From positions 82,578,793 to 82,642,792 of the forward strand of contig OX235273.1 of assembly GCA_944472155.2 (NCBI GenBank): a stretch of 64,000 bases of DNA, in the 5' to 3' direction. A program made the position numbers and the translations under genes. Every line of letters starts with the position of its first letter. Within the stretch, counting starts at the first letter, position 1. Under the pieces are notes generated by a model, which saw only the letters and a list, made by a program, of their open reading frames with translations, was not told the origin of the DNA and made no database searches. The stretch comes from Trichobilharzia szidati (Eukaryota > Platyhelminthes > Trematoda > Strigeidida > Schistosomatidae). Shown here piece by piece: positions 12,241 through 24,849 of this stretch.

Positions 12241-13730
12241 AAAATTCAACTGACTGAAAATACGTCGTCTTGATATAACTCTTACAGACCAGATTTTATA
12301 TTAAATAGGACTTGGCGTAATGAATAACGAGACACTAATTCTTTTTGCTGAATATGGCCTGTGGTTTATTTGACGAAATATACTACACAACCTTTGCATA
12401 TCTTTGCATACGGAAAGAATATTTCACTTTTGTTGATGAAATATATGTTATAAATATTTTGCTGCCAACCCGCGACACTTCTGAATTTTTCTTGTAGTCT
12501 GCTGGAACGGCTGTAATTCAGTATACACATACATCTCACAGTTAGTTGTAAACGTAGAATGCTCAAATATCGGTACTTTTCATTATTAATAATTTGACAG
12601 CAGATAATTCAGGAGTAGGAGCATTCTGCAATATTCAAAACTGCTGGAAAAGCTTTGAAGTACTAAAATAAACAGTGTATGCAGCAATTATGATAAATAG
12701 TTTATGGAATGCTGTGATCTGTTTTAGTGTGGTGAGAGCCGTCTGCAGGTCAAAATTGTAGACAACAATTTACTTCAGTGTTTACGTCCGGAACAGAGGT
12801 CATGAGAAAAAACAATAACAAAGCTTAACCTTGAGGAAATCACCATCCAATCACAACAGACTTAATGTGTGCAAATACGATTCGCAGAAATGTGGCTTAA
12901 CTTTCTAAGAAACCGTCACAAGCAGTACAGAGTAATCTTCAGCAAGAAAACAACCAATCAGAAGAGGTTGCTTCCCCGTTGACAATAATGTACATAAAAA
13001 TCTATAAATATCTCTTGATTTTCTCAATAAACGATCTGTTGGCTGGCCGGTGTCTTCCGTCATCACATCAGGAGATAGGTTTTGTATGAGAAACAAGATA
13101 TTAAGCTTCTAAGTTACGTTATAGATGCATGATAATTTGAAAAGATTTAGGGATTGTGAGGTTTAGTAAAGGTTTGATTCGCTGTCTTTCTTTATCATGG
13201 AAAAAAATTTGCATAATGTCGGAAGTAACAAACCATTTCCTCTGAAGCCGTGTCGATGTCTGACCAAAAGCCATTCAATCAGATAATCTGTAGCATGTGT
13301 TGAGACCACTGATATCGAATTTTATTATCATTCAATTATTCATTTCTCCTATTAACTTAACATATTCATAACGCGTGAATACAGTTTAAAAATAATACAG
13401 ACCGTTATTAATTTACATTGAGTATAAAATAACTAACCTCGTGATTGTCTAGCCTGTATACTATCCAGTACAAAAGAAATAGAATAGATACAACTGAATT
13501 AATTATGAAATTGCTCACGTCTGTTTAGCGTATTCATATGTAAAATTAGAAACAAAACGTAGTATCTCATAGGATTTATCAACAGCGTATTATTTCCAAA
13601 TATTGTTAACACCATGTGACCATAGAAACATATAACTTTTTTAAAAACTACTACGCATTTCATTTTTCGAAACACTCGCCATCATTAAAGTGATGAGATG
13701 TTATTATACGCATGTACAAGTATGAATAAA
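12241..13730. other. Unassigned AT-rich sequence
   Basis: Minus-strand frames of 66 (12366-12566) and 63 codons (12905-13096) have no recognisable domain. No gene or repeat could be assigned. Confidence 0.4.
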
Positions 13731-13732
13731 GT

Positions 13733-13915
13733 GTATTGGTGGTTTAACGGCAGAATGTTCACTAACTCCGTAGAAGTTTTGGGTTCGACTGCTAGCCGAT
13801 ACATGCCATAATCTGGTTTACTAACTGGAAGTGAGTCTGAAAAAGAGGGAGTGAGGGTCAGGAGTGAGGCTAGAAGTGCAGTCTCATGGTGAAACCTACT
13901 AGGAACTCAAGCAAT
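13733..13915 (+). mobile_element. tRNA-derived SINE, diverged copy (copy 2)
   Basis: It has a box A-like TGGTGGTTTAACGGCAGA, a box B-like GGGTTCGACTGCTAGCC, then a tail with GAGTGAGG and GAACTCAAGC corresponding to the tail of 11983-12230. It is older and has no clear target-site duplication. Confidence 0.6.
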
Positions 13916-14454
13916 ATATATATAGATATATGTATAACGAATTTCGAATATTCCTATTGTATGGCTTTTCTAATTCAATGTGGATCAAAATTAACTCATG
14001 AGGTTTTGAAACAGTTGCCAAATTTGGCGCAGCGTTAGGCAGTCATATGGGGGGGGTGTTCACAACAGTAATTCATATTACTAAATGGGATAATTATAAA
14101 TTACCACCAAGCAATAAACTTGTAGCAGACCATTTTTAAGATAAGACATATATAGACTTCTAAATTGTTTAGGCACAGGATTACACTAATCCTTTCAATT
14201 GAAATTTTATCTAAATCCATATTATTTTAAGAAGTAAAACGTGTTTTGTTTTAAAGAAAGCTAACTTAAATTCCGTAGTCTTATATTTACAGTTTTTTCA
14301 CTTTTCTTTATGCATGATATATTTGCTCATAATTAGTAAGCGAGAATAAGAACTTCACATTTCCATCAGGTGTATAATCATAGTTATAATGAATCACATG
14401 AAGTAAGTTACCTTACACATGAGCACTGGGGCTGATTTTTTTATTTCTTTGCGT

Positions 14455-14665
14455 TCCCAGTAGAACATAGGGCTCTAAGCTTTCACTTTGAAGTTTCAGT
14501 AGCAGCAGTTTTTTTTTACGGAGTGAGGTTGCTCACGTCCGACCTCCCCTCTTTGTAGGGATAACAACCGGCTAAGGAAGGGAAAGGAGTGTGCCAGTCA
14601 GGACTCGAATCTCGGACCAAGTGCACGGTCGTCCAGCATCCTACGGCTGAACCACCAACGCATTC
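14455..14665 (-). mobile_element. tRNA-derived SINE (copy 3)
   Basis: Read on the minus strand: GCGTTGGTGGTTCAGCCG (box A side), GATTCGAGTCCTGAC (box B), then the family tail ending in GTTCTACTGGGAACGC. It is closely followed by another copy in the same orientation (14895-15100). Confidence 0.7.
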
Positions 14666-14894
14666 TTACACATGAAGTGCAATAATATTTCAAAATAACT
14701 TCAAATAAATTACTGTCGAAATATGTCAACAGGATGAGTATATATGTTGTCGGAGAAACAAAACATTCGAAGCGAGAGAATAGTTTGTAGACCGTTCGCA
14801 TGGCAATAAAGATAGTGGTAAAAAGAAGCAATTAAAAAATGTATGCTATAATTCATATAACAATTTGAAAATCTATTTGCCTAAAATTTTTTTA

Positions 14895-15100
14895 TTCCTT
14901 TACATTCCCAATGGAACATAAGGCTTCAAGCTAGAGGCTTGAAATTTCTGTAGCAGTGATGTTTATTTTTATGGGATGGAGTTGCTTGCCTCATGCCCAA
15001 CCTTCCCTCTTTACCAGTCCTATTGTTGGCTTAGAGAGATAAAGGAGTGCGTCGGCCAGGGATCGAACCTCAGACCACATGCGTGGTCAAACAATACAAA
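14895..15100 (-). mobile_element. tRNA-derived SINE (copy 4)
   Basis: Minus-strand copy with GACCACGCATGTGGTCTGAG, GTTCGATCCCTGGCCGACGC (box B side) and the tail ending in TTCCATTGGGAATG. It lacks the 5' end of the tRNA-like head. Confidence 0.7.
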
Positions 15101-16560
15101 GAGAAAGTTGAGTATTCATAGTGTACAATGGCAGAGAAGTGAATTGACTTCAATGAAAATTTCCAGTATTTACCAGTTAAGTCAAATAGATGAAAATCCC
15201 ATTCACTTATTAAGGCTCAAGTTGCGTGCGTGCAAATACACGCACATATGACTTATCTCACAGGATAATAACCGTTCAGATAGGACACTATAAGCTGAAA
15301 AATAAACTAAACAGGAGTGAAACGGATTCATTAGTCAATCACATTTTAGTCTGTGAAAAGCGAGAAAGTATAAAAGCTCGAAAAAAACATAGGTCTCGTC
15401 AGATGTACAGATGTTATATTAAGGTGAGGGTGAACGAGACTCTAGAATCAGAACTGTTTTACTGGAGACAACTTTGCTCAAAACACTTAAATCTTCCTCA
15501 GATGACATTGACAATTATATAAAATATGTAGATTTATTTAGTCAGTATACTAACTAGTTTATTTAACTAATTTTCACAGAATGAAGTTTTAAAAAAGGCT
15601 TAAATAAGTGTATTTGGCACCTAATATAATGCTATTCAAACTGTTTACAAAGTTAGCAGGTACTGTTAAACATTGTAATTTGACGTGTTTGAGAATAAAA
15701 GTGACAGTAACAATGTCGTTATATATGATAAAATCTGTGACTTTTGTTTTCTGTCTAAAATTTGATTAGTTATACTTTATTATATTGAGCTTTTAAATAA
15801 CTATTGTATTTGATTTTGACAACCATTGTTTGTTGTGAACATCCAGCATCAACTGTTTAGATGGCACAGAGGATGACAAAAATCTAAATTATTCTATGCA
15901 TACATAGTTACTACAAGGCTCATCGCATCTGTATTGTAGATATTATCCATTATGAAATACAGTTTACATATTATCTGGTTCTACGCCAAGCACATGAAAG
16001 CGAATGGATGAAACTGCATAGCTTCCTTTGTCTTTGGAACAGACTGCGTTGATATTATATTTATTTGCTAAAAGTAATATCATAAGTTTGAAGTGTAGCT
16101 GTTCTTTGAAATGGTTGAAATATGTACACAATACTACTTTGGTTTGAATATTACATAATGTCATTTTAGTAATTTATAAAAATGCACTCATAGTTTTATT
16201 GTGTATTGAATATGTTAAGTGCTACATGAAAAAAGTATCAATGAAAACTATATGAGAAGATTAGCTTTACTAAGTTCAGTATCTTCGTTTTTCTCAATTA
16301 AAGGGTGAAATTGAATACTTATCATATTTTAATAATTCCCATTGTAACATGAAGAACACAATATTCTGAGAAGAGACTCTTTTCAACGAATTTACCATCA
16401 AGCTGTACAATCGTATGCATACGGCTTTTTTAAAGAAATTATATCCGGCAAGGGAATTGAATCAAAGATGTGAATACATGAAATAATGATAGTATGAAAT
16501 GCATTTAAAATATATATGATTGTAATCATAGTTGAAAATCGAGTGGAAAAACAATTAATG
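15101..16560. other. Unassigned sequence with one basic 98-codon frame
   Basis: A + strand frame at 15226-15522 encodes a K/R-rich stretch (KARKKHRSRQMYR) with a C-x-x-x-x-x-x-x-x-x-x-H-like spacing. I do not recognise it and found no splice or promoter context. It is probably a relic of a repeat. Confidence 0.35.
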
Positions 16561-16565
16561 TCATA

Positions 16566-17650
16566 TATAGAATAATTCATAAGGTGTATAGATGTTAGAA
16601 AGGGGTGTATAATTATGGGCCAATATAAAACGTACATGGAATGGACAGCTAACTAATTTTTATAGTTGGTTGCCTGCCTATCTCCAGGGAAAAGGACCTA
16701 ATTCATTCGCTCCGTTTTAGGGTGAGAAACATTTGTAGTTCTGATTGCGTTGACTCAGAACTTGATTTGCTAAAAGCCACGCTTGCAGGAAGTGGTTACC
16801 CGCAATTATTTACTGACAGAAACATGAAAGATAGGCAGTCCAAACTGTTCACCGACTCAGCTCCAAAGAAAACCTTATTCATGAATTGGGAATTCAAGGA
16901 TGACCAAACTTCAGATATGCTCAAAAACCGTCTCTCCGATTCAGTCAGTAAGACGTTCTTTGTTGCAAAATTACAAATGACTTTCACTAGCCGCAATATG
17001 TTCTCCATCTCTGTAAAAGATAAGCTCTTTCATCTGACCACCTTCATGTGCATCTATCGTTTCACTTGCTCTTGTAGAGCAAGGTACGTTAGCCGTAGCC
17101 AGAGAACGCTTTCGATACTGATACAAGAACATGTTCCAGCATGGTTTTTCAAGGGAGGATGGAAGAGTGCGCGAAGCTCTATTTTGGAACACCTGATCGA
17201 CTCCTGTCATTCTACCAACCCTGACTATGATTTTAAGATCTTCCATCTAATCTATGTTAATTTGCCTTTTTTTATTCGTTATAAACTTTTAAAGACAGCG
17301 GAGGTTTTGGCTATTCATCCATGAATTTAAGCCAGACCTTTGTGTACAAAAGAATTATGTACAATCCCTACTTCCGCTTTGGCCGTAGATGAAAAGACAT
17401 TTATTTTGCTTATTTAGTCATTCTGTGTACCTTTCACTCATTACTTCGACTATAATAATTATTACTACTCTTACTTTTCTTACTCTGAATTGTTTCCACT
17501 TTTCCCACTTGTCATTCTAAATGCAAAATTTTTTTCCAATGATGAATGCTATCTTATCAAATTTCACAACACATTATGTCACATTTTATATTAGCCAACT
17601 AGCCTTATAATTATACACGCCTTTCCAACATCTATACAACTGATGAAATA
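16566..17650 (+). mobile_element. Penelope-like element 3' part with GIY-YIG domain, flanked by inverted repeats
   Basis: The 200-codon frame 16722-17324 carries a degenerate GIY-YIG endonuclease region: CIYRFTCSC, then YVSRSQRTLS in place of the usual Y-I-G-x-T-x-R-x-L, then EHVPAWF, SSILEHLIDS and VLAIHP. After a frameshift the sequence continues as FKPDLCVQKNYVQSLL to a stop near 17389, the same C-terminal motif as in 20262-20320 (minus). The YIG is changed to YVS, so the nuclease is probably dead. About 65 bp at 16566-16632 recur inverted at 17583-17650 around the coding part. Confidence 0.72.
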
Positions 17651-18039
17651 AATATAATTTAAAAAGACTAGAGGTATAAATCCATAGCAGTATCCGACAT
17701 TGAAACAATCTTTTCATCGTAAGAGTTTGAGAAATAACACGGGAACAAAAGCGAAATTTATTTTAATTTTATCATAGTAGTCAGAGTTTCTATATTAAAA
17801 GATGTTGACTAACAGAAAGTAAGAGTAGTTGAAATTAGCCTGTTGAGAAATAAATTTTTAGACAGTGAAAGCCTAATGAAATCTTTCGAAATGATTCTTA
17901 TCAAGTCCTTTTGTTATTCTGTTTCTCGCATGCTACCGTATCACCACGACTTAGTCATATAGATTATGGTATTCAGTTGTGCCATCGGAGAACAGAATCA
18001 CTGCTGACGGTGATATCGAAGAACTTACGAATTCAAGTG

Positions 18040-18360
18040 TTGGTTTGTAGGGATTTGAATGGTTACAGGATTTTCATCATGAGCTGACATCAGTTAGAGA
18101 ACCATTGGAAAATCTGGGAGTACTGGACAGCTGTTTCGTCCTAGTTTGGGGCTCTTCATCAGTACGCACCCAACGGGATTCGAACCCAGGACCTTCCGGT
18201 TACAAGGCGAGCTCGTATACCATTAAGCCACTGGGACCAGATCCAATGGTCCATGAATTCTAACTTCTGCCAATTCACCACATAGCGCGACCCCTAGCCA
18301 ATGTCTTCGGCGAGTATTTGTCCTCACGCCTGACCTGCTGCACCCTAATGGTCACGACGA
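18040..18360 (-). mobile_element. Sm-alpha-like SINE with near-intact hammerhead (copy C)
   Basis: On the minus strand it has the tRNA-like part (box A side TGGCTTAATGGTATACGAGC, box B GGTTCGAATCCC near 18178-18189) followed by the ribozyme at 18118-18169. The core CTGATGA, the GGACGAAAC segment and the cleavage-site GTC (in AGCTGTCCAG) are all present, and stem I can form through GTAC/GTAC. One C-A mismatch is visible in stem II (GCCC opposite GGAC, where GTCC is expected). It is the best-preserved ribozyme copy in the window. Confidence 0.82.
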
Positions 18361-19334
18361 ATTTATTATATATATATTTTTTATACAGTTTATAATACAC
18401 TATGGCACACTTAAGCATGTAAGTAGTATAACAAGTACCACCACTGTAAAATTCTGTTAAGAAGAAACGTGAGAAGGTTGCATTGTCGCAAAGAATTCAT
18501 TTTAGAAAAGAAGATGACGAACAAAACCTGCTTCTTCAGAATGAATATTGTCATTTGTAGATGTCTTTTCATCTTATTATTATCATTTGTATTCTCTCCC
18601 AGTGAACATCACTTCTAACCTCACTACTTTCATTCTCTTCAATAACACTATGTTGTAATGAGTGATGCTAATTATATGAAACACTTAAAAAAGTTTATCA
18701 CATAAACATTTTAATTATCCTATTGGGAATTTTGATAAATAATCGAAGAATATGAGCTATCTTCTTGGCTTAGCATATATAATGTTTGAAGAGTGCTTTA
18801 ATCCTTCAAACTGTTGAAACTCTAGAGAAGGTTTGAGCAGCTTCCACTTTAAATGGTTATGCTGCATCATAAATTTAATTGGGGATGTATCAAAATACTA
18901 TAATTCTGTATAAATAATATTCTGTAAAAGTGTGCTCCATAAGAAATCCAACTATGTGTTATTAGTTGAGTAATAATAATGAATGCCTGTGTTGTAAGTC
19001 ACTTTAGCCGTTTAAATAGCATTACCCATTTTTATATGTAAACTATCACTAGAAACCAGTTATAACTTTTATGACACTCAAACGCTGACATCTATTTTAA
19101 GCCACTGTGTCCTTTTTACGTATTATGGATAAAGCTCAATCTGGAGTTGTTTCACTCCCATAGTGTGACTGAAATTGGATATGCAGATGACTAAAGGTTA
19201 GTACAATGATCACTTCATCAAGAGATTACACTATAAAAGATTTAGTAACATGACGTAATATAAACGGCTGACTTGGAAAAGTTCTGCTAGCTGATCAACA
19301 CTAAGACTCGAAGCATATGTAACTGACCACCATT
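18361..19334. other. Unassigned AT-rich sequence
   Basis: No frame or repeat could be assigned. Confidence 0.4.
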
Positions 19335-19540
19335 TCAAGATCTCATCATGAATTGATATTGGTTAGAAGACTAATGGAAAACCTGAGAGTATTGAACAGC
19401 TGTTTCGTCCTAGTATGGGACTCTTCAATAGTAGGCAGCCATCGGGGTTTGAACCCAGGACCTTCCGGTTACAAGGTGAGCTCGTAGACCATTAAGCCAT
19501 TAGGAGCCGATTCAGTTGCCTATGAATTCCAACTTCTGCC
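19335..19540 (-). mobile_element. Sm-alpha-like SINE, degenerate (copy D)
   Basis: Minus-strand copy with a box B-like GGTTCAAACCCC and the GGACGAAAC half of the hammerhead. The core is CTATTGA instead of CTGATGA and the cleavage triplet is GTT, so activity is unlikely. Confidence 0.7.
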
Positions 19541-19889
19541 AAATCACATTTAACATTTCTCAGCTTTCCTGCTATACCCTGGATATTACACCAGTTGTCA
19601 CAGAATGCCCGTAAAATTTCTGTATTAAAAAAACTTTTTCAATAGCAGTGGTGTGTTTACTCGTTGAATAAAATAAATGAGACGTAATGTTAGGCGTAGA
19701 CATGAGGGAGGGAGGGAAAGCAGCCGTGATATCAAATACACATTAAATTAACCAGCAATGTTCCTCTTTTTCTAATCAACATTATGCATGATGAATTCTT
19801 GTTCAGAATATTAGTAATGAATTATTATAAAACTAAAAAAGACTATGAAATTAACATGAAACAGTAATTGTTGATTAAATCACCAGGAC

Positions 19890-20665
19890 CTGGAATTGTC
19901 TTATACTCATCAAATACGAATATTATTAACAGACAGTGGTGTTAAAATAAGTATGTTAACAATTTTACTAAGCTCACTCATTTTCGACAACACAATAAGA
20001 AGACGTAGTTTATCTGAAACGTGTAATGTATTTGTGCAACACAATTCGGACATTCTGATCATACACTTACTTGTCATGCACAGTTTTATAGAAGGCAAGA
20101 AGGCATGAATCATTACTATACAGGTCAGATTGTGTACAGGTCAAGGTCACAAATAATGGGTAGGCAGATGACGCAAAGGTGTGGGTAAGGAAGAAGAAAA
20201 ACAAAACAAAGAAGGGGTTGAAAATATTACGAAGTAAATTGATCCTTGGTTCTAAATTGGATTACCAAGGCAGGTTTAAAGTTATAACAAATAACTTTTG
20301 GACACATGAGACAGGCTTAAGTCTTTTTATGGCTAAGGATTCAACGAATTTAAGTATGTGGCCCAACCTCGTTTTATATATCGGCTTAAAGGCATTGTTG
20401 AAATCAACCTTATGACCCATCTCTATAATATGCTTGGCTATAGATGATGTTGGACATCTATTTCCGGGTTCAATTGTGTCCGGTGATTTCATTTGTTGTT
20501 GCAGCCACTTTGGAATGTGTTCTGTAGCCCTAACCTTCAGAGACCGATGGGTCCTCCCTATGCACGTGTGTCCACACATACATGTAAATTGATAAACACA
20601 GTGGGATGTGACACTGTCGTTCGGATACTGTGAGGGTTTACAGGACGGCATAGTTCTCGTTTTAT
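19890..20665 (-). mobile_element. Penelope-like element 3' end: GIY-YIG domain and 3' UTR
   Basis: The minus-strand frame 20651-20262 encodes a well-kept GIY-YIG region: CVYQFTCMCGHTCIGRTHRS (YIG as CIG), VRATEHIPKWLQQQ, SSIAKHIIEMGH and ESLAIKRLKPVSCVQKLFV, ending at NLPW and a stop. In PLEs this endonuclease sits C-terminal to the RT and nicks the target. The RT part is missing. The DNA below 20262 (to about 19890) resembles 58740-58870, so it is the family's 3' untranslated region. Confidence 0.75.
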
Positions 20666-20669
20666 CTAT

Positions 20670-23139
20670 GAAGATAAGTTTAGCTGCATAATAAAAGTTC
20701 TATTAATTGCCGCACTGAGTATTTTCACATAGAAATGTAAAATATAGTTTATTTTAAGCATACTTCGAAAAAATGTGAATGAATGAGTGATGGGCAATTT
20801 TTAATAGTCGTAGATAACTTCATACGAAGATATCTTATTTTAACTGGAACATTTACAAAGAGGAATGTGAAAAAAGTGAGCTTATTATTCACGATTCCGC
20901 ATGAAGAAAGTTTCTATTATCTAAGCAGTAGAGTTTGTTTTTTACTAATTTTTTCAAAATAATTGCTACGTGCTTATCAGGATAGGACATACAAAAACAT
21001 ATCCTGTAAACGAAGATATATATTTTCCTGACATATTCCCGCAAAGTGGAGAACTTATTTGCACAAGGTTTTCGTGAAGTAGGATTATTCGTGATGAATT
21101 GTGATTATTTATGAAATAAAAGAGAATGTGAACAGATTATGGACATGAATTTTATTTTGGCAACGTGACATTTTTCAAATATTATAAAGATAATACAAAA
21201 TGCATTCAGAACATTATCTTCTAATTTAATTCAACTTTCTCTGTAAGTTTCTTACTAAAGCAGGGACAATATCCACTCATGTATAAAATTTTGTCATAAA
21301 ATATAGTTGTTTTCTAAAGTTAATGGAATGCATTTGTCGAATTATTCACCGCTACATTTAGTCGACAGTATACTTATTTCTACTCAACTGTAACTATTCT
21401 ACATTTCGTTAGGAAATATTTTTTTATGCATTTCGGTATGTGCAATGTTATAAAAATTAATACATTACAGTGAAATTTAGTATACTAATCGGTCACGTAA
21501 GTTTTATGCATCGCTGATTACAGTATATTACAAGGAGGCTAGTGTGAGGGAATTTGATGAATATAAAGGTAACAAATGCTAATGAGATGGGATTTACGCA
21601 AGGTTTGTAGAGGATAATTGCTAAATAAGTAACCTGGATGTCACTAGAAAGCTGCTTTCTTCATCGACAAGTCAAGAAATACTGATTTTTATCATTGTCA
21701 AGTTCTGTTATATTAAAACAGGTTGGTTGGTTTAAGTAGGAAACTCAACATCTAACTGATCTCTCTTATTTTTCTCAATTTAGTACCACATTTTCAATTT
21801 GATTATCAGAATCACTAAAGTGGATGTAACTGAGTGTTAACATACAACAGCACCCAGTTCTTGTCATTAAATTGTCATCATTTCTTAGAAGTGTTTCTCA
21901 TACAGGTGGCCACAGATTCGCCCCTTCATGGTGATTCTATGTAGTTATCTCCACACCAGTATTTTAATCATATAACTACCTTTACAATGTTAATAATTTG
22001 TTCGAGAAAGAATGAAGTATTGCCACAATGTTTCAAGTCTCACTGACCCGTATGATGGTTAATTTCATCTCCTGTGTCCTTCATTTGACGTTGAATAATT
22101 TAACATTGTTGTAGCTTCTGACTTCGTATGAAATGAAAATACTTGATTCTAATTACCTGTGAAGGTACAATAGTTAACTGCATGTGTACGCAGGTACACA
22201 TGCCCACTCTGGTGAGTCACTTGCAGTAATGAATGTTTTAGACTTTGATTTCAGTAACTCAGCAGGTAATCCCACTTTTTTAAGTAAGCTACCATGTTGG
22301 CCCTTTGTGACACAACTTTTAAATATTAAACATTTTCAATACAAGTTTTAGTAGTATCACCAGGTAATCAAGTTTTAAGCGTGGCGACTGTTTTCATTTC
22401 TGTAGAAATTACTTATCTTGACTGCCATCATAAGTGTTACCATAAGTACTTTTTATATCACTGTCTTCTATAAACACGCATACCCAGTGAAAAGTGCACA
22501 TTTCTTAGTATAACATCTGGATGATACCTGTAAACTGGCATTATGCATGTAAAAATCATTTGGAACAATAATTGATTTATTAATATGTATTTGAAAAGTT
22601 TGTTAGGAGATAGATATCCTAATTTTACTTCTCTGTCAGTAAATTTGACAAATTTCACTGAATTCATGTCATCTAAACTCAAGTTTTATGTTGCCTGTTA
22701 TCAGAACCTCTATTGTCTTACATGAGTATTTATTTATGTTACTGATGTCCTTAGCATACAGGCTGAATGTAATTTAATACGCGTTATGTTATGAAACCTG
22801 TATCAGTTAATAACATCAAGTGCAGCCTGTGGAATTAATTGCTTTACATAGGTTAGTGTTACAGATTTTCAATGTTTTTACAAATACTTAAAAGGAATAA
22901 TTACTGCGATTTGACTTCTAACTTCCTGTGAATTAGTGAGCACTGATTAGAGTGAAGCTCTTTGAATATTCAAGTAAAAAATCACCTGCTTCATCGTTAT
23001 TCTCGATAGTAATAACCCATGTTATACAAGTAAAGTGGTTAATTAAGAATGAGGAGTCTCAAATCAAAAATGTTGTTTCGGTGCTGGTATCTATACATTT
23101 TATGGGAGGGTGTTACATTCCAAAAAGTTGGAAGCAAAA
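20670..23139. other. Unassigned AT-rich sequence
   Basis: No supported gene. A short stretch near 22520-22555 (CCTGTAAACTGGCATTATGC) resembles the repeat ends at 37213 and 37628. Confidence 0.4.
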
Positions 23140-23250
23140 TGTTGTGTGAGTGACATGATTGTGAGCAATAATTTGTGCTCAAAACATCATCAGTCAATAT
23201 TACTGTACAACACTGTGTGATTAAACAAAATAAAATCTAATCCATAATGC
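23140..23250 (+). repeat. PLE 3' terminus
   Basis: It shares GTGAGCAATAA-TTTGTGCTC, CATCATCAGT and the A-rich AATAAAAT end with 32390-32490 and, inverted, with 48330-48420. Only the terminus is present. Confidence 0.55.
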
Positions 23251-24849
23251 AGTTATACTCTACCACAGTGCCCAAGTTTTATATTTAAATCAATAATACA
23301 TATTGAGGGTGTTACACTTATGAGTTAGAATTTAATCCTTTAAAAAACCTCTTATACGCTAAAAAAATAATTAGACGTAAATATTTCTTTTCTTTCAATT
23401 TATTACCTGAGTTAGAATGATAATAAAGTGTAGCATAATTCGCCTGATGATAGAACAGTAAGATGCATCAGGTCACGCAAAATATCTTCTTCTTTCGTCT
23501 TTGAAATTCTTGAAGTTACCATGAAAGACAGATTTTTCATGCTTAAGACTAGTGTTGCGTGTCATAATATACTTTGGAAACTTTGGTCGAAATGGAATAA
23601 AAATAATTGATTCTGATAATTCCGCAAACCAACCTTAGCCATTTGATAACTTTTCAGTACTTGTACTGTATATTTATTACCATATGGGCCTAAAGAAAAA
23701 CGAATTTTTAGTAGTTCGACGACATAAATTAGTATTCACTGGCTTCATCAGAGATAAACTAAGGAGTTCTGGCAACTGCTCGTGGAAAAACATTACAAAC
23801 GCAGAATCACTTTGTATACCAAACCATGACTGTTATTTTCTCAGAAATGTACTTTTTTGTGAAGGTTATTTTAGTATCGATTTAAAGTGTGATGTAGAGT
23901 ATGAATTCAAGTGCGGCTTGATAAATTGAGACGGTAATAGCTATCCTACTACTATATACTAATTTGCTGTTGAAATATATTATCCACCTTACATTTAGTT
24001 ATCAGTGAAGTATAAATTATAAAATGACAATTGCTCGTAAATTTCAGCATTTTACCTTCTCTATTGATTTTGTTTCACACGTGAATAATTGTCTGTCTTG
24101 TAGTTTATTTATAGGACAGTCATCAGTGAATAACTTTCATATTTGCAAACAATTATTAAAAATAAATTCTTCTTCGGGCTTTACAATTATAAATCCATTA
24201 ATTTTAGCCTACATTAGTCAATAAAGGCAAGTTAGAATGTATTGTGGGACAAATATAAGATGGAATGGAACAATAGTTTAGAAAATTCATGGTCAATGAG
24301 AACATGAGGTAAAATGAGATGAAATAATTTAATAATGTGTGTATATAAATATAAAGCCAACTAAAGTACAAGTTTTGAGGGTGAGTGTAATCAGTAGTAT
24401 GTGAGACAGTATGAATACTACCGAAAAATAAATCAACAAATGGGAGAGACTAGACGTATGTTCAGGGGTAACTAATAAAAATAATAATGACTGTGAAATA
24501 ATAACGATGATGTTGTGTAAACTTAAAGTACTATTAGTGAGCGATTATCAAATAACAATGAATTCAGTAAAGTAGAATGAACAGGATTGTGTAAATTTGA
24601 TAACAAGCTAGAAAAGCATTACTTAGGGTTATAGAAACCATAAGAAAGGTCATGACGTCGTAAAAGGTCAGAAACGAAGGTTTATCAATGAAACAAAGGA
24701 AAAGATGAAGAAAAAAATTGTGATATGATTTTCAAGTATTAATCCTCGTGCGGAATCGTTTGCCTTATTGTATACCGAGGTCAACATGGCGGTTTGACAT
24801 AATTCATCTGTATACAAAGACTTGGTATTCTGGCATTGATCTTCGCCTC
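23251..24849. other. Unassigned AT-rich sequence
   Basis: A + strand frame at 23684-23929 (81 codons, six cysteines) and another at 24024-24224 show no known domain and no supporting splice signals. I do not call them genes. Confidence 0.35.

Noticed and set aside
15226..15522. 98-codon basic frame
   Set aside because: Not recognised. It follows degraded SINEs and has no gene-like context; kept only as a note in the unassigned region.
23684..23929. 81-codon + strand frame with six cysteines, possibly a small secreted protein
   Set aside because: It has no signal peptide, no recognisable domain and no splice or promoter context; frames of this size occur by chance here.
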